Assembly (NCBI GenBank): GCA_002270465.1
Contig: NQOF01000003.1
Location: 434,001 to 498,000, forward strand
Direction of reading: 5' to 3'
DNA length: 64,000 nt
Origin: Blautia hominis
Lineage (GTDB): Bacteria; Bacillota; Clostridia; Lachnospirales; Lachnospiraceae
The translations under genes were made by a program, and so were the position numbers. Below are positions 32,435-41,644 of the stretch, in pieces; the first letter of the stretch is position 1; every line of letters begins with the position of its first letter. The notes beneath the pieces are model-generated. The model was not told where the DNA came from and made no database searches. It worked only from the letters and a program-made list of their open reading frames with translations.

Positions 32435-34786
32435 ATGGAAAACAGAATCTTATACAGGGCCGGAATCAGAAAGCATAAAGGCAGCCTTCTGGGAATTGCC
32501 GTTCTGCTGTTTTTGGTTTCACTCTCCTTGTCCACCGTCCTCACCATATATCTTGGAGGTGGCAGTTATATCCGTCAGGAGATGCAAAGAGCAGGGTTTG
32601 GAAACCTGACCGCATGGGTGGCCGGCGTGCCGGACATGGAACTGCTGACAGGCAGTATAAAGACACAGGAAGGGATCGAAAGGACGGAAGTACAGAACCT
32701 GATCTTTTCTGATTATGAGGCAAACGGTGTGGAATCAGACAGTGAAGGACAGTTGATCCCGTGGACCACCGGGGAAAAAACATATCGTTTCTTTCGGGAT
32801 GATTTCTCCGGCTACAGGGAGGCTCCAAATGAGGTCGCGGCGGGAACGGTCTATGTATCGCCTTCTATGGTTTCCATTATGGACCTGCAGATTGGAGACA
32901 GCATCACATTTTCCATTGCAAGAGGCGGACAAAACGTAAGCTTTACGGTTGCAGGATATTATGAGGACCCCTTCATGGGAAGTTCCATGATCGGGATGAA
33001 AGGGTTTTTGATTGCAGAGACAGATTATACAGAAATCCTTCAGAGCATTGCAGAAAATGGCATGGACAGCCTGGCCAGAGACGGTGCGATGATCCATATT
33101 TTTACCGAGGACGAAAGCAATGCCAGTATATCTGACATCAGCCGGCTCCTCAATGAAAACACCCCGATTTCCCGGTATACGGAATCCATTCACAGTGCGG
33201 ATGCCATCGAAGGTTTCATGGGGATCCTTCAGAATGCATTCTGTGGTCTTTTGACAGCGTTTGCCCTGATTCTCCTGATTGCGGCCATGGTGGTTCTGGG
33301 GCATAGTATTACCGGTGTGATCGAACAGGAATATAAGAATCTCGGAATACTAAAAACCGTTGGGATGACGGGAGGCCGGCTGATCCGGCTGCAGCTTGTA
33401 CAGTATCTGACGATTATGCTTGTGGGAATTTTACCCGGGATCCTGGCAGCATTTCCGGCAGCCAAGGTGGCAGGAAGGATGACACTTACCACAACCGGCG
33501 TCCTTCTGACTGCAGATTTACCGGTACTGCCATGTCTGGCAGCTTTTGCAGTAATCCTGCTTCTGCTTATAGGATTTACAATCCTGAAACTGAGAAAGAT
33601 CATCTCTGTCACACCCATGAAGGCCATTCGGGGTGAAATAACAGAAATAAAGTGGAAGCCGGGAAAGACATTCCGGATGAAAGCAGAAGGGCTTCCCTTC
33701 CGGTTAGCCCTGCGTCAGCTTCTGTCAGGAAAAAAGCGGTATGTGAGCGCCTGCCTGATTGCCGTACTGCTTGTGTTTTTTGCTTCTCTGGCCGGGCGGA
33801 TGAATGGCTGGCTGGGGCCGGAGGGGAAGGGGATGATGGATGCTTTTAACCCGGCGGATCTGGACATTGGCGTGCAGGCTCTGGGCGAACTTGACCCGGA
33901 GGAGATGGAGAATATGGTACGCTCTTTCACTGAAATTACGGACAGCTATCTTCTTGCTATGCCAAGCGTATCCGTAAATGGTACGAATTATACCGCAAAT
34001 GTGATCACCGAGCCGGAACGTTTCCATATCAGTCAGGGAAAGACCAGCAGAAGGGCAGATGAGGTGGTACTGACAGAGACAGCCGCCTCCGATCTGGGGG
34101 TATCCATTGGCGGGAAGGTGACGATCCGTGGTGATGCGGGAAGCGGGGAATTTACGGTTTCCGGAATCTATCACTGTGCGAATGACATGGGAGCTAACAT
34201 CGGCATGAACCGGGAAGGATATCTTTCCATCGGGCAGGATTCCCCCCAGCTTTGGTGCCATCATTATTTTCTTGCAGACACATCACAAAGGTCGGCAGTT
34301 ACGAAGGGGCTGACGCAGGCTTACGGCGGTGATGTGCATGCCCATGAGAACTCCTGGCCGGGGCTTTTCGGGATCATCTCGGCTATGCGGGGGCTTCTGG
34401 TATTTATGTATGGGATGATCGCAGTATTTGTCTTCATTGTGACGCTCATGACCGGAAGCAAGATCCTGGCGGCAGAGCAGAAAGATATGGGCATCTATAA
34501 ATCCATTGGATGTTCTACCGGAATGCTGCGAGTCACATTTGCACTGCGGTTTGGGATTGTGTCATCCATTGGAGCGGCAGTGGGGACCTTATTGGCAGCA
34601 ATCCTTACAGACCCGTTTGTTTCCGCAGTGATGCGGCTTGCGGGAATCAGTAATTTTGCTTCGCACCCTTCAGTTTTTAAGATGATCATACCGGGTTTGA
34701 TCGTTATCCTCTTATTTCTTGGATGCTCTTACCTGGCGGCAGGCAGGATCAAAAAGTCGGATATGACAGTATTGACAGCAGATTAG
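32435..34786 (+). CDS. FtsX-like ABC transporter permease
   Basis: 783 residues. One N-terminal membrane segment, a large extracytoplasmic domain, three segments around residues 270-400, then a second such unit (segment near 435, extracellular loop, three segments at about 645-770). The QEYKNLGILKTVGMTGGRLI and EQKDMGIYKSIGCSTGMLR motifs are FtsX hallmarks. ATG 32435 has TAGGAGGGGG upstream; the longer frame to 32321 overlaps the ATPase gene. Full length for the two-module MacB/YtrF/BceB-like permease class. Confidence 0.94.
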   Translation: MENRILYRAGIRKHKGSLLGIAVLLFLVSLSLSTVLTIYLGGGSYIRQEMQRAGFGNLTAWVAGVPDMELLTGSIKTQEGIERTEVQNLIFSDYEANGVESDSEGQLIPWTTGEKTYRFFRDDFSGYREAPNEVAAGTVYVSPSMVSIMDLQIGDSITFSIARGGQNVSFTVAGYYEDPFMGSSMIGMKGFLIAETDYTEILQSIAENGMDSLARDGAMIHIFTEDESNASISDISRLLNENTPISRYTESIHSADAIEGFMGILQNAFCGLLTAFALILLIAAMVVLGHSITGVIEQEYKNLGILKTVGMTGGRLIRLQLVQYLTIMLVGILPGILAAFPAAKVAGRMTLTTTGVLLTADLPVLPCLAAFAVILLLLIGFTILKLRKIISVTPMKAIRGEITEIKWKPGKTFRMKAEGLPFRLALRQLLSGKKRYVSACLIAVLLVFFASLAGRMNGWLGPEGKGMMDAFNPADLDIGVQALGELDPEEMENMVRSFTEITDSYLLAMPSVSVNGTNYTANVITEPERFHISQGKTSRRADEVVLTETAASDLGVSIGGKVTIRGDAGSGEFTVSGIYHCANDMGANIGMNREGYLSIGQDSPQLWCHHYFLADTSQRSAVTKGLTQAYGGDVHAHENSWPGLFGIISAMRGLLVFMYGMIAVFVFIVTLMTGSKILAAEQKDMGIYKSIGCSTGMLRVTFALRFGIVSSIGAAVGTLLAAILTDPFVSAVMRLAGISNFASHPSVFKMIIPGLIVILLFLGCSYLAAGRIKKSDMTVLTAD

Positions 34787-34904
34787 AGAAACAGATACTA
34801 TCCCTCTCGAACAGGTCAAGCGGGATTTGCAAACTGTTTCATGGAGCGCAAAATGCGCAGAAAGGAGACCTTATTGAACATTGGCAGTTCAATAAGTATA
34901 GATC

Positions 34905-35522
34905 ATGAAGAATAAAACAGTAAAAAAAACGATAGCAATGGCAGTTGGAATCATGTTATCCGCTGCAGTTCTTGGAGGCTGCGGGCAGGATGAAGAAGTC
35001 CGGGATACCGGGAGTAATGGTCAGAGTGCTGCAAATGCAGGTACAAGTTCAAACGCAGGAACAGAGTCCGGCACGGAAGCTGACGATTCGGCAGACGATC
35101 AGGCAGTAAGCGGGGTATCAGAACTGGAGGTTCGGTTTGGGGACGACGGAGAACCGTTCATGATGCGGCTGGAAGAGAATGAGACAGCGGAGGCAATCGC
35201 CCGCTATGTGGGAACATCGGACTGGAGGCTTCCGATCTATGAGCGGGATGACGATGCTGATTATGATGTCATGCAGTATTACGATGTCTCCAGCAGATAC
35301 GACATTCCTTCCAATCCGGAAACGGTGACTTCTGAAAAAGCAGGAGAGGTATATTACTCCGACCCCAACCGTATCGTACTTTTTTACCACGATGCAGAGA
35401 TTACCGGGGAATATACCAAAATAGGAACGTTTGATGCAACAGACGAGTTTGTGACGGCAGTAGAGGAAAACCCGGTGTTAGAGGGATGGGGAAACAAGAT
35501 CGTACAGATCGCCCAGCCATAA
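34905..35522 (+). CDS. Lipoprotein with cyclophilin-like domain, paralogue 1
   Basis: 205 residues. Lipoprotein signal with lipobox SAAVLGGCGQ (Cys about 26), a low-complexity Asn/Ser/Glu-rich linker to about 65, then a cyclophilin-like fold of the Cyclophil_like2 type (LEVRFGDDGEPFMMRLEENE, GEVYYSDPNRIVLFYHDAEI, YTKIGTFDATDEFV). True cyclophilins fold proteins as prolyl isomerases; members of this compact group lack the usual active-site set and have no proven role. It lies 118 bp behind the FtsX permease. Ribosome binding site is weak. Confidence 0.8.
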   Translation: MKNKTVKKTIAMAVGIMLSAAVLGGCGQDEEVRDTGSNGQSAANAGTSSNAGTESGTEADDSADDQAVSGVSELEVRFGDDGEPFMMRLEENETAEAIARYVGTSDWRLPIYERDDDADYDVMQYYDVSSRYDIPSNPETVTSEKAGEVYYSDPNRIVLFYHDAEITGEYTKIGTFDATDEFVTAVEENPVLEGWGNKIVQIAQP

Positions 35523-35654
35523 TAGGAATTGGAATATGAGAAAGGAGGGCAGGGATGGGCATTGACTGAGTTGGGGGCAGGGCATTAAGAAGAATGGAAA
35601 AAATAATGCAGAAAAATAAAATAAATCATATTGCAAATAAAAAGGAGAATAAAA

Positions 35655-36530
35655 ATGCAGGAAATGAAAGAAATCAGACAAGAGTATTTAACAGGAGAAC
35701 GTCCGCTTTTCAAAGGCCGGAATTTAAAAATATTTAATACCATATTTACGGACGGGGAATCACCGCTTAAGGAAAGCGATACTATTGAACTTTATGGAAG
35801 TATGTTTAAATGGAAATATCCGCTCTGGTATGCGAAGAATATTTTGGCTGAAGACTGTACATGGTTTGAGATGGGCCGTGCGGGAGTTTGGTATACCGAC
35901 AATATCACGGTGAAAAATTCAATCGTTGAGGCGCCAAAGAATTTCCGCCGTTGTCATGGAGTGACACTTCAGAATGTGCATTTCCCTAACGCAGCTGAGA
36001 CTTTATGGAACTGTGACGGGGTAACCATGGAGCAGGTTAGCGCAAAGGGTGACTACTTTGCCATGAACAGTCAGAACATGAAGATTTATGATTTCGAGTT
36101 GGTTGGAAATTATTCCTTTGACGGGGTGAAGAATATGGAGATCCACCGTGCAAAGCTGCTCTCCAAGGATGCTTTCTGGAACAGTGAGAACGTTACGGTA
36201 TATGATTCCTTCATATCCGGGGAATATCTCGGCTGGAATGCCAAAAATCTGACCCTGATCAATTGTACCATAGAGAGCCTGCAGGGCATGTGTTATATTG
36301 AAAACCTTGTCATGAAAAACTGCCGTCTGCTGAATACCACGTTGGCTTTCGAGTATTCCACTGTGGATGTGGAAATCGACGGGAAGATTGACAGTGTTAT
36401 GAATCCGTCAGGCGGGATTATTAAGGCAGATCATATAGAAGAACTGATCATAGACAAAGATAAGGTGGACCCTGATCAGACAGTCATTACCTGCCGCATG
36501 AGTAAAACTGCAGAACAAATGGCGGGATAA
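35655..36530 (+). CDS. DUF3737 right-handed beta-helix protein
   Basis: 291 residues. A recurrent short-coil pattern (WYAKNILAEDCTWFEMGRAG, VWYTDNITVKNSIVEAPKNF, FWNSENVTVYDSFISGEYLG) marks the DUF3737 family, a pectate-lyase-like beta-helix without signal peptide. Function unknown. ATG 35655 follows AAAAAGGAG; the frame could open from 35631 but without a site. It stands between two cyclophilin-like lipoproteins and is probably in their operon. Confidence 0.88.
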   Translation: MQEMKEIRQEYLTGERPLFKGRNLKIFNTIFTDGESPLKESDTIELYGSMFKWKYPLWYAKNILAEDCTWFEMGRAGVWYTDNITVKNSIVEAPKNFRRCHGVTLQNVHFPNAAETLWNCDGVTMEQVSAKGDYFAMNSQNMKIYDFELVGNYSFDGVKNMEIHRAKLLSKDAFWNSENVTVYDSFISGEYLGWNAKNLTLINCTIESLQGMCYIENLVMKNCRLLNTTLAFEYSTVDVEIDGKIDSVMNPSGGIIKADHIEELIIDKDKVDPDQTVITCRMSKTAEQMAG

Positions 36531-36602
36531 TTACAGTGACAACAGGATAAACACAGAAAGAATACATATGGGGATTACAGACTTTACAGGAGGTGTTTTG
36601 CC

Positions 36603-37151
36603 ATGAAAAAAATAGTGTCCTTTCTTTTGGGCGGAATGCTGCTGCTCTCGCTTTCCGCCTGCGGCAGCAATTCCGAGCATGTATCTGATAACACAGATTC
36701 CGCTCAGACAGAGCCAACGATAGAATCTATTTCTGAAACCCAGACGCCGGAATCGGAGGAAATAAATTCTGAACCAAAGGAAAACCATGCCGACGAACGA
36801 CAGATCCGGGTGAATGGCAAAGACGGACAGAATATCGTATTCCGGTTAAATGACAGCACAGCCGCAAACACACTGTATGAACAACTGCCTCTTTCTATTC
36901 AGATAGAGGACTACAGCGATAATGAAAAAATATTTTATCCTCCGGCTGAACTGGATACCAGCGGTACTCCGCTGGCCGAAGGTCCGGCCGGAACGCTTGC
37001 ATACTATGCGCCCTGGGGCAATGTCGTTCTTTTCTATGGTGAGTGTGGAGGCGCCAGCGGTCTGTATGAACTTGGAGAAGCAGTGTCAGGTGCAGACCGG
37101 ATTGAAACCCTGTCCGGAGAGATCCGGATAGAAATTGTAGAAGATAACTAA
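36603..37151 (+). CDS. Lipoprotein with cyclophilin-like domain, paralogue 2
   Basis: 182 residues. Lipobox LLLSLSACGS (Cys about 20), an acidic Glu/Ser/Thr linker to about 60, then a Cyclophil_like2 domain (IRVNGKDGQNIVFRLNDSTA, ANTLYEQLPLSIQIEDYSDN, GNVVLFYGECGGASGLYELG). AGGAGG lies 9 bases before ATG 36603. It belongs with paralogues 1 and 3. The domain is similar to flavoredoxin-fused or stand-alone cyclophilin-like proteins of anaerobes. Confidence 0.85.
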   Translation: MKKIVSFLLGGMLLLSLSACGSNSEHVSDNTDSAQTEPTIESISETQTPESEEINSEPKENHADERQIRVNGKDGQNIVFRLNDSTAANTLYEQLPLSIQIEDYSDNEKIFYPPAELDTSGTPLAEGPAGTLAYYAPWGNVVLFYGECGGASGLYELGEAVSGADRIETLSGEIRIEIVEDN

Positions 37152-37203
37152 GATAATTGTTTGTCCGATGAATATACAACAGGACAAGGAAGGAGAACGG
37201 CAG

Positions 37204-37818
37204 ATGGGCAGTTTTATTTTAAAAGGGATTCTTATCGGTCTTCTCTTTGGCATGCCGGCCGGAGCGGTTGGGGCCATGACCGCACAAAGAACCCTGAACT
37301 ACGGCATGAAAGCAGGATTGTTAACGGGTCTTGGTTCCTCTGTGGCAGATTGTCTTTACGCCTGTATCGGTGCTTTCGGACTGACCCTGATATCCGACTT
37401 TCTGCTCCAGTATCAGAACATCATAAATCTTGCCGGAGGTTTCCTGATACTGGGAATGGGTATCCGTATGTTTCAGGTAAAAAACGGCGGGCAGAAAAAC
37501 CCATCGGACGGGGCTGGAGGCATTCGGATGTTTGTCACCTCCTTTGCCGTGGGAATCACAAATCCGGCCGCCATTCTTATGTTTCTGTTTGCCTTTTCCT
37601 GGTTTGGCATCCAGGGTCAGACCGGCCTAAAACACGGGATATGTCTGGTATGCGGCGTATTTATCGGAACATATTTTTGGTGGGGGTTGCTGTCCGGCAT
37701 AGTCACAGTGCTGAAGAAAAAAGCGAAAAGTAATCGTTTTCCAATCATGAACCGTGTATTTGGGACGGTCCTAAGTATTTTCGGTGCGGTGGTGCTGGTG
37801 GGAAATTTTATAGACTAG
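37204..37818 (+). CDS. LysE-family exporter
   Basis: 204 residues, about six membrane segments. The N-terminal LLFGMPAGAVGAMTAQRTL and GLGSSVADCLYACIGAFGLT are the LysE/RhtB pattern. Members export amino acids or related small zwitterions by proton exchange. ATG 37204 has AAGGAGAACGG upstream; an earlier ATG at 37168 lacks one. In this cluster it could export an amino acid released by the amidase or made by the PLP enzyme (inference). Confidence 0.9.
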   Translation: MGSFILKGILIGLLFGMPAGAVGAMTAQRTLNYGMKAGLLTGLGSSVADCLYACIGAFGLTLISDFLLQYQNIINLAGGFLILGMGIRMFQVKNGGQKNPSDGAGGIRMFVTSFAVGITNPAAILMFLFAFSWFGIQGQTGLKHGICLVCGVFIGTYFWWGLLSGIVTVLKKKAKSNRFPIMNRVFGTVLSIFGAVVLVGNFID

Positions 37819-37829
37819 AGATATATCCC

Positions 37830-38060
37830 ATGAAGTTTACCAAAAACTATACGCAGTTGGCAGCATTGAGCATACTCAATTCGTTTGGAGTTTATTACGT
37901 CAGTACTCTCACTAACGGAGGAAAGTCCGCAGAGCATAGAAAACACAGACGAGAGTGAAGAAGAGGATATGCAGGAAACGCCTGAGGACAGCCCTGAGAA
38001 AAGGGAAAGCCATCCACAGAAGAAAACGAAGGCAGCAAGGAGGAAACAGGAGGTACACAA
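37830..38060 (+). pseudogene. Decayed leader of cyclophilin-like paralogue 3
   Basis: ATG 37830 starts MKFTKNYTQLAALSIL, which looks like a lipoprotein signal that has lost its lipobox, and stops after 42 codons. An acidic linker-like stretch follows in another frame (37885 on: IENTDESEEEDMQETPEDSP). It shifts again into the phase of the 38061 gene, where a TGA precedes an open Glu/Ser/Gly-rich run. The order, signal then acidic linker then domain, matches paralogues 1 and 2, so this is probably their former N-terminal part. Confidence 0.55.
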
Positions 38061-38414
38061 ATGCAGGAATTAGTGATCGAGATAGACGGGAAGCGGTTCC
38101 CGGCCACACTATATGACAATGAAACGACGCATGCACTTATGGAGCGACTTCCCATGACACTTGACATGGAGGAACTGCATGGAAATGAAAAATTTAATTA
38201 TCTGGACCAGAGTCTTCCGACGAATCCCGAAAATGTGGGCAGCATACGGACAGGAGATATTATGCTGTTTGGCTCCGACTGTCTTGTTCTGTTCTACGAT
38301 GATTTCAACACTTCCTACAGCTATACAAGAATCGGTCACATCGAAGACGAGGATGCTTTTGTCAATGAACTCTCAGGTGGTACGGTAGGAGTTACTTTTA
38401 AAGCAGGAGAATAG
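38061..38414 (+). CDS. Cyclophilin-like domain protein, paralogue 3 (no signal peptide)
   Basis: 117 residues, only the Cyclophil_like2 domain: LVIEIDGKRFPATLYDNETT, ALMERLPMTLDMEELHGNEK, DCLVLFYDDFNTSYSYTRIG. AGGAGGTACACAA precedes ATG 38061, so it can be translated as a cytoplasmic protein after loss of its leader. Eleven bp ahead of the PLP enzyme gene. Such free-standing cytosolic versions also exist in other bacteria, so loss of function is not certain. Confidence 0.85.
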   Translation: MQELVIEIDGKRFPATLYDNETTHALMERLPMTLDMEELHGNEKFNYLDQSLPTNPENVGSIRTGDIMLFGSDCLVLFYDDFNTSYSYTRIGHIEDEDAFVNELSGGTVGVTFKAGE

Positions 38415-38425
38415 GAGGGGAGACA

Positions 38426-39604
38426 ATGGATTTTCAGTTTGATGAAAGCGTGGACCGCAGAAATACAGGTTCTATGAAATGGGATGTGGCAAAAGGGGAA
38501 CTGCCCATGTGGGTGGCTGACATGGATTTTAGGACAGCACCTGGAATTATAGAAAAAATTACCGAGAGGGCAACACAGGGAGTATTTGGATATACCGTAG
38601 TGACGGATGAATGGTATCAGGCCTATCAGACATGGTGGAAAAAGCGGCACGATTTTGAGATCCGGAAAGAATGGCTGGTTTTCTGTACAGGTGTGGTGCC
38701 CGCCATTTCCAGCATTGTCCGGAAAGTTACGACCGTCGGGGAGAATGTTGTAGTATTGACTCCGGTTTATAATATATTTTTTAATTCTATTCTAAATAAT
38801 GGAAGAAATGTGCTGGAAAGCAGACTCAAGTATGATGGGAGCCGGTATCGGATCGATCTTGACGATCTGGAAGAGAAACTTTCCGATCCCCAGACGACCC
38901 TTTTTATTTTATGCAATCCCCACAACCCCGTGGGGAAGATATGGGAAAGGGAAACATTGGAAAGGATTGGAGACTTATGCAGCAAACATCATGTGTTGGT
39001 GCTTTCTGATGAAATCCACTGCGACATAACGGAACCGGGATGGGAGTACACACCGTTTGCTTCGGTATCTGAAAACTGTCGCACAAACAGTATTACCTGC
39101 GTGGCACCCACAAAGGCATTTAATCTGGCTGGTCTTCAGACAGCCGCGGTCATCGTCCCGGACGATCATTTAAGACATAAGGTCAGCCGTGGGCTTAACA
39201 CGGACGAGGTGGCAGAACCAAACGTATTTGCTGCCATTGCGCCGATTGCTGCATTTACCTGCGGCGGAGAGTGGCTGGATTCCCTGCGTAACTATCTGTG
39301 GGAAAACAGAGCCTTCGCAGAGGAATATATCAAAAAAGAAATAAAAGGCATTTCCCCGGTTTCTGCCAGGGCGACCTATCTGCTTTGGCTTGACTGCCGG
39401 AACATGAGCGGGAGTTCAACCCAATTCTGCCATTTTATCCGCAGTCACAGCGGCCTTTATCTTTCTGACGGAAATGAATACAGAAATGGGGAGGGATTTC
39501 TCCGCATGAACCTTGCCTGCCCGAGACAGCAGGTGGAAGATGGACTGAAACGTCTGAAAGAGAGTGTGGCTGCTTATGAGAGTTTGGCAGAGAAGCAGTT
39601 CTAA
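38426..39604 (+). CDS. PatB/MalY-type PLP enzyme (cystathionine beta-lyase-like aminotransferase)
   Basis: 392 residues, fold type I. Substrate-end signature RRNTGSMKWD and PMWVADMDF, PLP-binding NPHNPVG and SDEIHCD, Schiff-base Lys in CVAPTKAFNLAGLQ, and a C-terminal FLRMNLACPR with the carboxylate-binding Arg. MalY/PatB proteins split C-S bonds of cystathionine or cysteine conjugates, yielding thiol, pyruvate and ammonia. GGAGGGG lies 6 bases before the ATG. In the cluster it could process a thiol-bearing product that the exporters remove. Confidence 0.93.
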   Translation: MDFQFDESVDRRNTGSMKWDVAKGELPMWVADMDFRTAPGIIEKITERATQGVFGYTVVTDEWYQAYQTWWKKRHDFEIRKEWLVFCTGVVPAISSIVRKVTTVGENVVVLTPVYNIFFNSILNNGRNVLESRLKYDGSRYRIDLDDLEEKLSDPQTTLFILCNPHNPVGKIWERETLERIGDLCSKHHVLVLSDEIHCDITEPGWEYTPFASVSENCRTNSITCVAPTKAFNLAGLQTAAVIVPDDHLRHKVSRGLNTDEVAEPNVFAAIAPIAAFTCGGEWLDSLRNYLWENRAFAEEYIKKEIKGISPVSARATYLLWLDCRNMSGSSTQFCHFIRSHSGLYLSDGNEYRNGEGFLRMNLACPRQQVEDGLKRLKESVAAYESLAEKQF

Positions 39605-39622
39605 AAAAGGAGGCAGAGGAAA

Positions 39623-40693
39623 ATGAGAAAAGGGATTTTTGCACTGATATTTTTGACCTATTTGGGAATCAGCAGCCTGTCAGGCTGTGGCCGCACGGGG
39701 CAGGAGCAAAACTTAGGGAAAAAAGAACAGGAGACGGAGCACGGAGAACCTGACGATCAAAAAGCCCGGCAACAATCCCCACAGGATGGGAATACAGAGA
39801 CAGAGCGTAACACAACCGGAAAGGAAGCTGATATCACGACTCCGGCTGTATATATGACTGCCGCCATCAGCCCTGACGGGTTAATGGGCGTTTATCAGGC
39901 ACTTCAGGCATCCCCGGAGGGAAAGGTTGCGGTTAAATTATCCACCGGCGAGCCGGGCAGCAATTATCTCAGGACAGACCTGATCGCTGATTTGGTACAG
40001 TCTCTGAATGCCTCCATTGTGGAATGCAATACAGCCTATGGCGGCTCCCGGGCAAATACAGCTATGCATTATCAGGTGGCAGAAGACCATGGATATACGG
40101 AGATCGCGGATGTGGATATTATGGATGAAGATGGCTCTATGATACTGCCTGTAACCGGTGGAAGCAATCTGACGGAAAATTATGTGGGAGCGAACTTTGC
40201 CAATTACGACTACTATGTGATTCTGTCTCATTTTAAAGGGCATAGCATGGCAGGATATGGTGGTGCAATTAAAAACATTTCCATTGGAATCGCTTCGGCG
40301 GAAGGGAAAGAGCATATTCACAGCGGAGGTACGGGTGGCAGTATCTGGGGCGGAGAACAGGATGCCTTTTTAGAATCTATGGCAGAAGCGGGAAAATCAG
40401 TTGCAGATTATTTGGGTGGAAATATCCTCTATATAAACGTGATGAATCGGCTGTCTGTAGACTGTGACTGTGACGGGAATCCGGCAGAACCTGATATGCA
40501 TGACATCGGGATTCTTGCATCCTTTGATCCGGTTGCACTGGATCAGGTCTGCGTGGACTTGGTTTACGGAGCAGAAGACGGAAGCTCCCTCATAGAGCGT
40601 ATTGAGCCCAGAAACGGTCTCCATACCTTGGAGCATGCAGAGGATATGGGGCTGGGAAGCCGCCAGTATCAGCTTATTTCTATTGATGAATAA
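39623..40693 (+). CDS. DUF362 lipoprotein
   Basis: 356 residues. Lipobox SSLSGCGR (Cys about 22), a charged linker to about 70, then the DUF362 domain: VAVKLSTGEPGSNYLRTDLI, VECNTAYGGSRANTAMHYQV, DYYVILSHFKGHSMAGYGGA and DCDCDGNPAEPDMHDIGILA. DUF362 proteins are often linked to iron-sulfur proteins, but the ferredoxin part is absent here. A lipid anchor on this domain is uncommon. AAGGAGGC precedes ATG 39623, 18 bp behind the PLP enzyme. Confidence 0.88.
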   Translation: MRKGIFALIFLTYLGISSLSGCGRTGQEQNLGKKEQETEHGEPDDQKARQQSPQDGNTETERNTTGKEADITTPAVYMTAAISPDGLMGVYQALQASPEGKVAVKLSTGEPGSNYLRTDLIADLVQSLNASIVECNTAYGGSRANTAMHYQVAEDHGYTEIADVDIMDEDGSMILPVTGGSNLTENYVGANFANYDYYVILSHFKGHSMAGYGGAIKNISIGIASAEGKEHIHSGGTGGSIWGGEQDAFLESMAEAGKSVADYLGGNILYINVMNRLSVDCDCDGNPAEPDMHDIGILASFDPVALDQVCVDLVYGAEDGSSLIERIEPRNGLHTLEHAEDMGLGSRQYQLISIDE

Positions 40694-40740
40694 GAAAACA
40701 CCCTATTTTATAGAAGCTTAAGAGGTGATGGCTTATAGAA

Positions 40741-41631
40741 ATGATAAGAAGAGAATTTATATATCTGTGGTATTATTTCAGCGTTCAGTTGGAACAAATC
40801 TTCGGTTACTGGGTGCTTGGCATAGTTCTCGGTTCTTTCATCTCAGTCTTTGCCAAAGATAAAATCCATTCTGCATTCTCCGGGATTTCAGAGAAAAGGC
40901 TGGGGGTTCTTGGGCTTATCCCGGCCAGCCTGCTGGGGATTGCTTCACCTCTCTGCATGTATGGCACGATCCCCATTACTGCCTCTTTTTCACAAAAAGG
41001 GTTAAAAGATGATATGCTGGCGGCTTTCATGACGAGTTCTATCCTCCTAAATCCCCAACTGTTGATATACAGCGGTGCTCTGGGAACCAAAGCACTTGTG
41101 ATACGTTTTGTATCCTGCTTTTTATGTGGTGTTGGTGCAGGAATCTGTGTCCGTTATTTCTTTCATGGCACAGGGTATTTTAAGTTTACGGAATTTAAAC
41201 CGGCTGCCGGGCGGGATACGGACCCGAACCTTTTTACCAGGCTGCTTAAAAATATAGGCAGGAATATCAAAGTGACCGGCAGGTATTTTCTGCTGGGGAT
41301 ACTTCTGTCCGCACTGTTTCAGCGTTATGTTCCGGCAGATATTTTTAAAAGTCTGTTTCAGGAAGAAAAAGGATTCGGCATTCTGATGGCGGCTGCCATA
41401 GGGGTTCCACTATATGCATGCGGAGGAGGGACAATCCCTCTTCTGCAGCAGTGGCTGGATTCCGGGATGAGCATGGGTGCAGCAGCGGCGTTCATGATAA
41501 CGGGGCCGGCTACAAAGATTACGAATGTAGGGGCTTTAAAAATAGTGATGAGCTTGCGTCATTTTGTTCTGTACTTCGTGTATATCGTCCTTTTTTCTTT
41601 TGTTTCAGGGCTGCTGATCGAACATTTTTGA
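40741..41631 (+). CDS. YraQ/ArsP-like permease (DUF318)
   Basis: 296 residues with about eight membrane segments in two halves. Half 1 has LLGIASPLCMYGTIPITASF, half 2 YACGGGTIPLLQQWLDSGMS, the repeated P-C-x-x-x-(T/S)-I-P motif of the permease family. Known ArsP members export methyl-arsenicals using cysteines in a TPFCSCS-type motif; here one Cys per motif remains and the others are replaced (CMYGT, CGGGT), so the substrate may differ. AAGAGGTG lies 12 bases before ATG 40741. Last complete gene of the cluster. Confidence 0.85.
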   Translation: MIRREFIYLWYYFSVQLEQIFGYWVLGIVLGSFISVFAKDKIHSAFSGISEKRLGVLGLIPASLLGIASPLCMYGTIPITASFSQKGLKDDMLAAFMTSSILLNPQLLIYSGALGTKALVIRFVSCFLCGVGAGICVRYFFHGTGYFKFTEFKPAAGRDTDPNLFTRLLKNIGRNIKVTGRYFLLGILLSALFQRYVPADIFKSLFQEEKGFGILMAAAIGVPLYACGGGTIPLLQQWLDSGMSMGAAAAFMITGPATKITNVGALKIVMSLRHFVLYFVYIVLFSFVSGLLIEHF

Positions 41632-41644
41632 GTATAGGGCAGGA

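Noticed and set aside
34841-34915. 24-codon frame starting MERKMRRKETLL before lipoprotein 1
   Set aside because: No ribosome binding site and it overlaps the lipoprotein start; probably chance.
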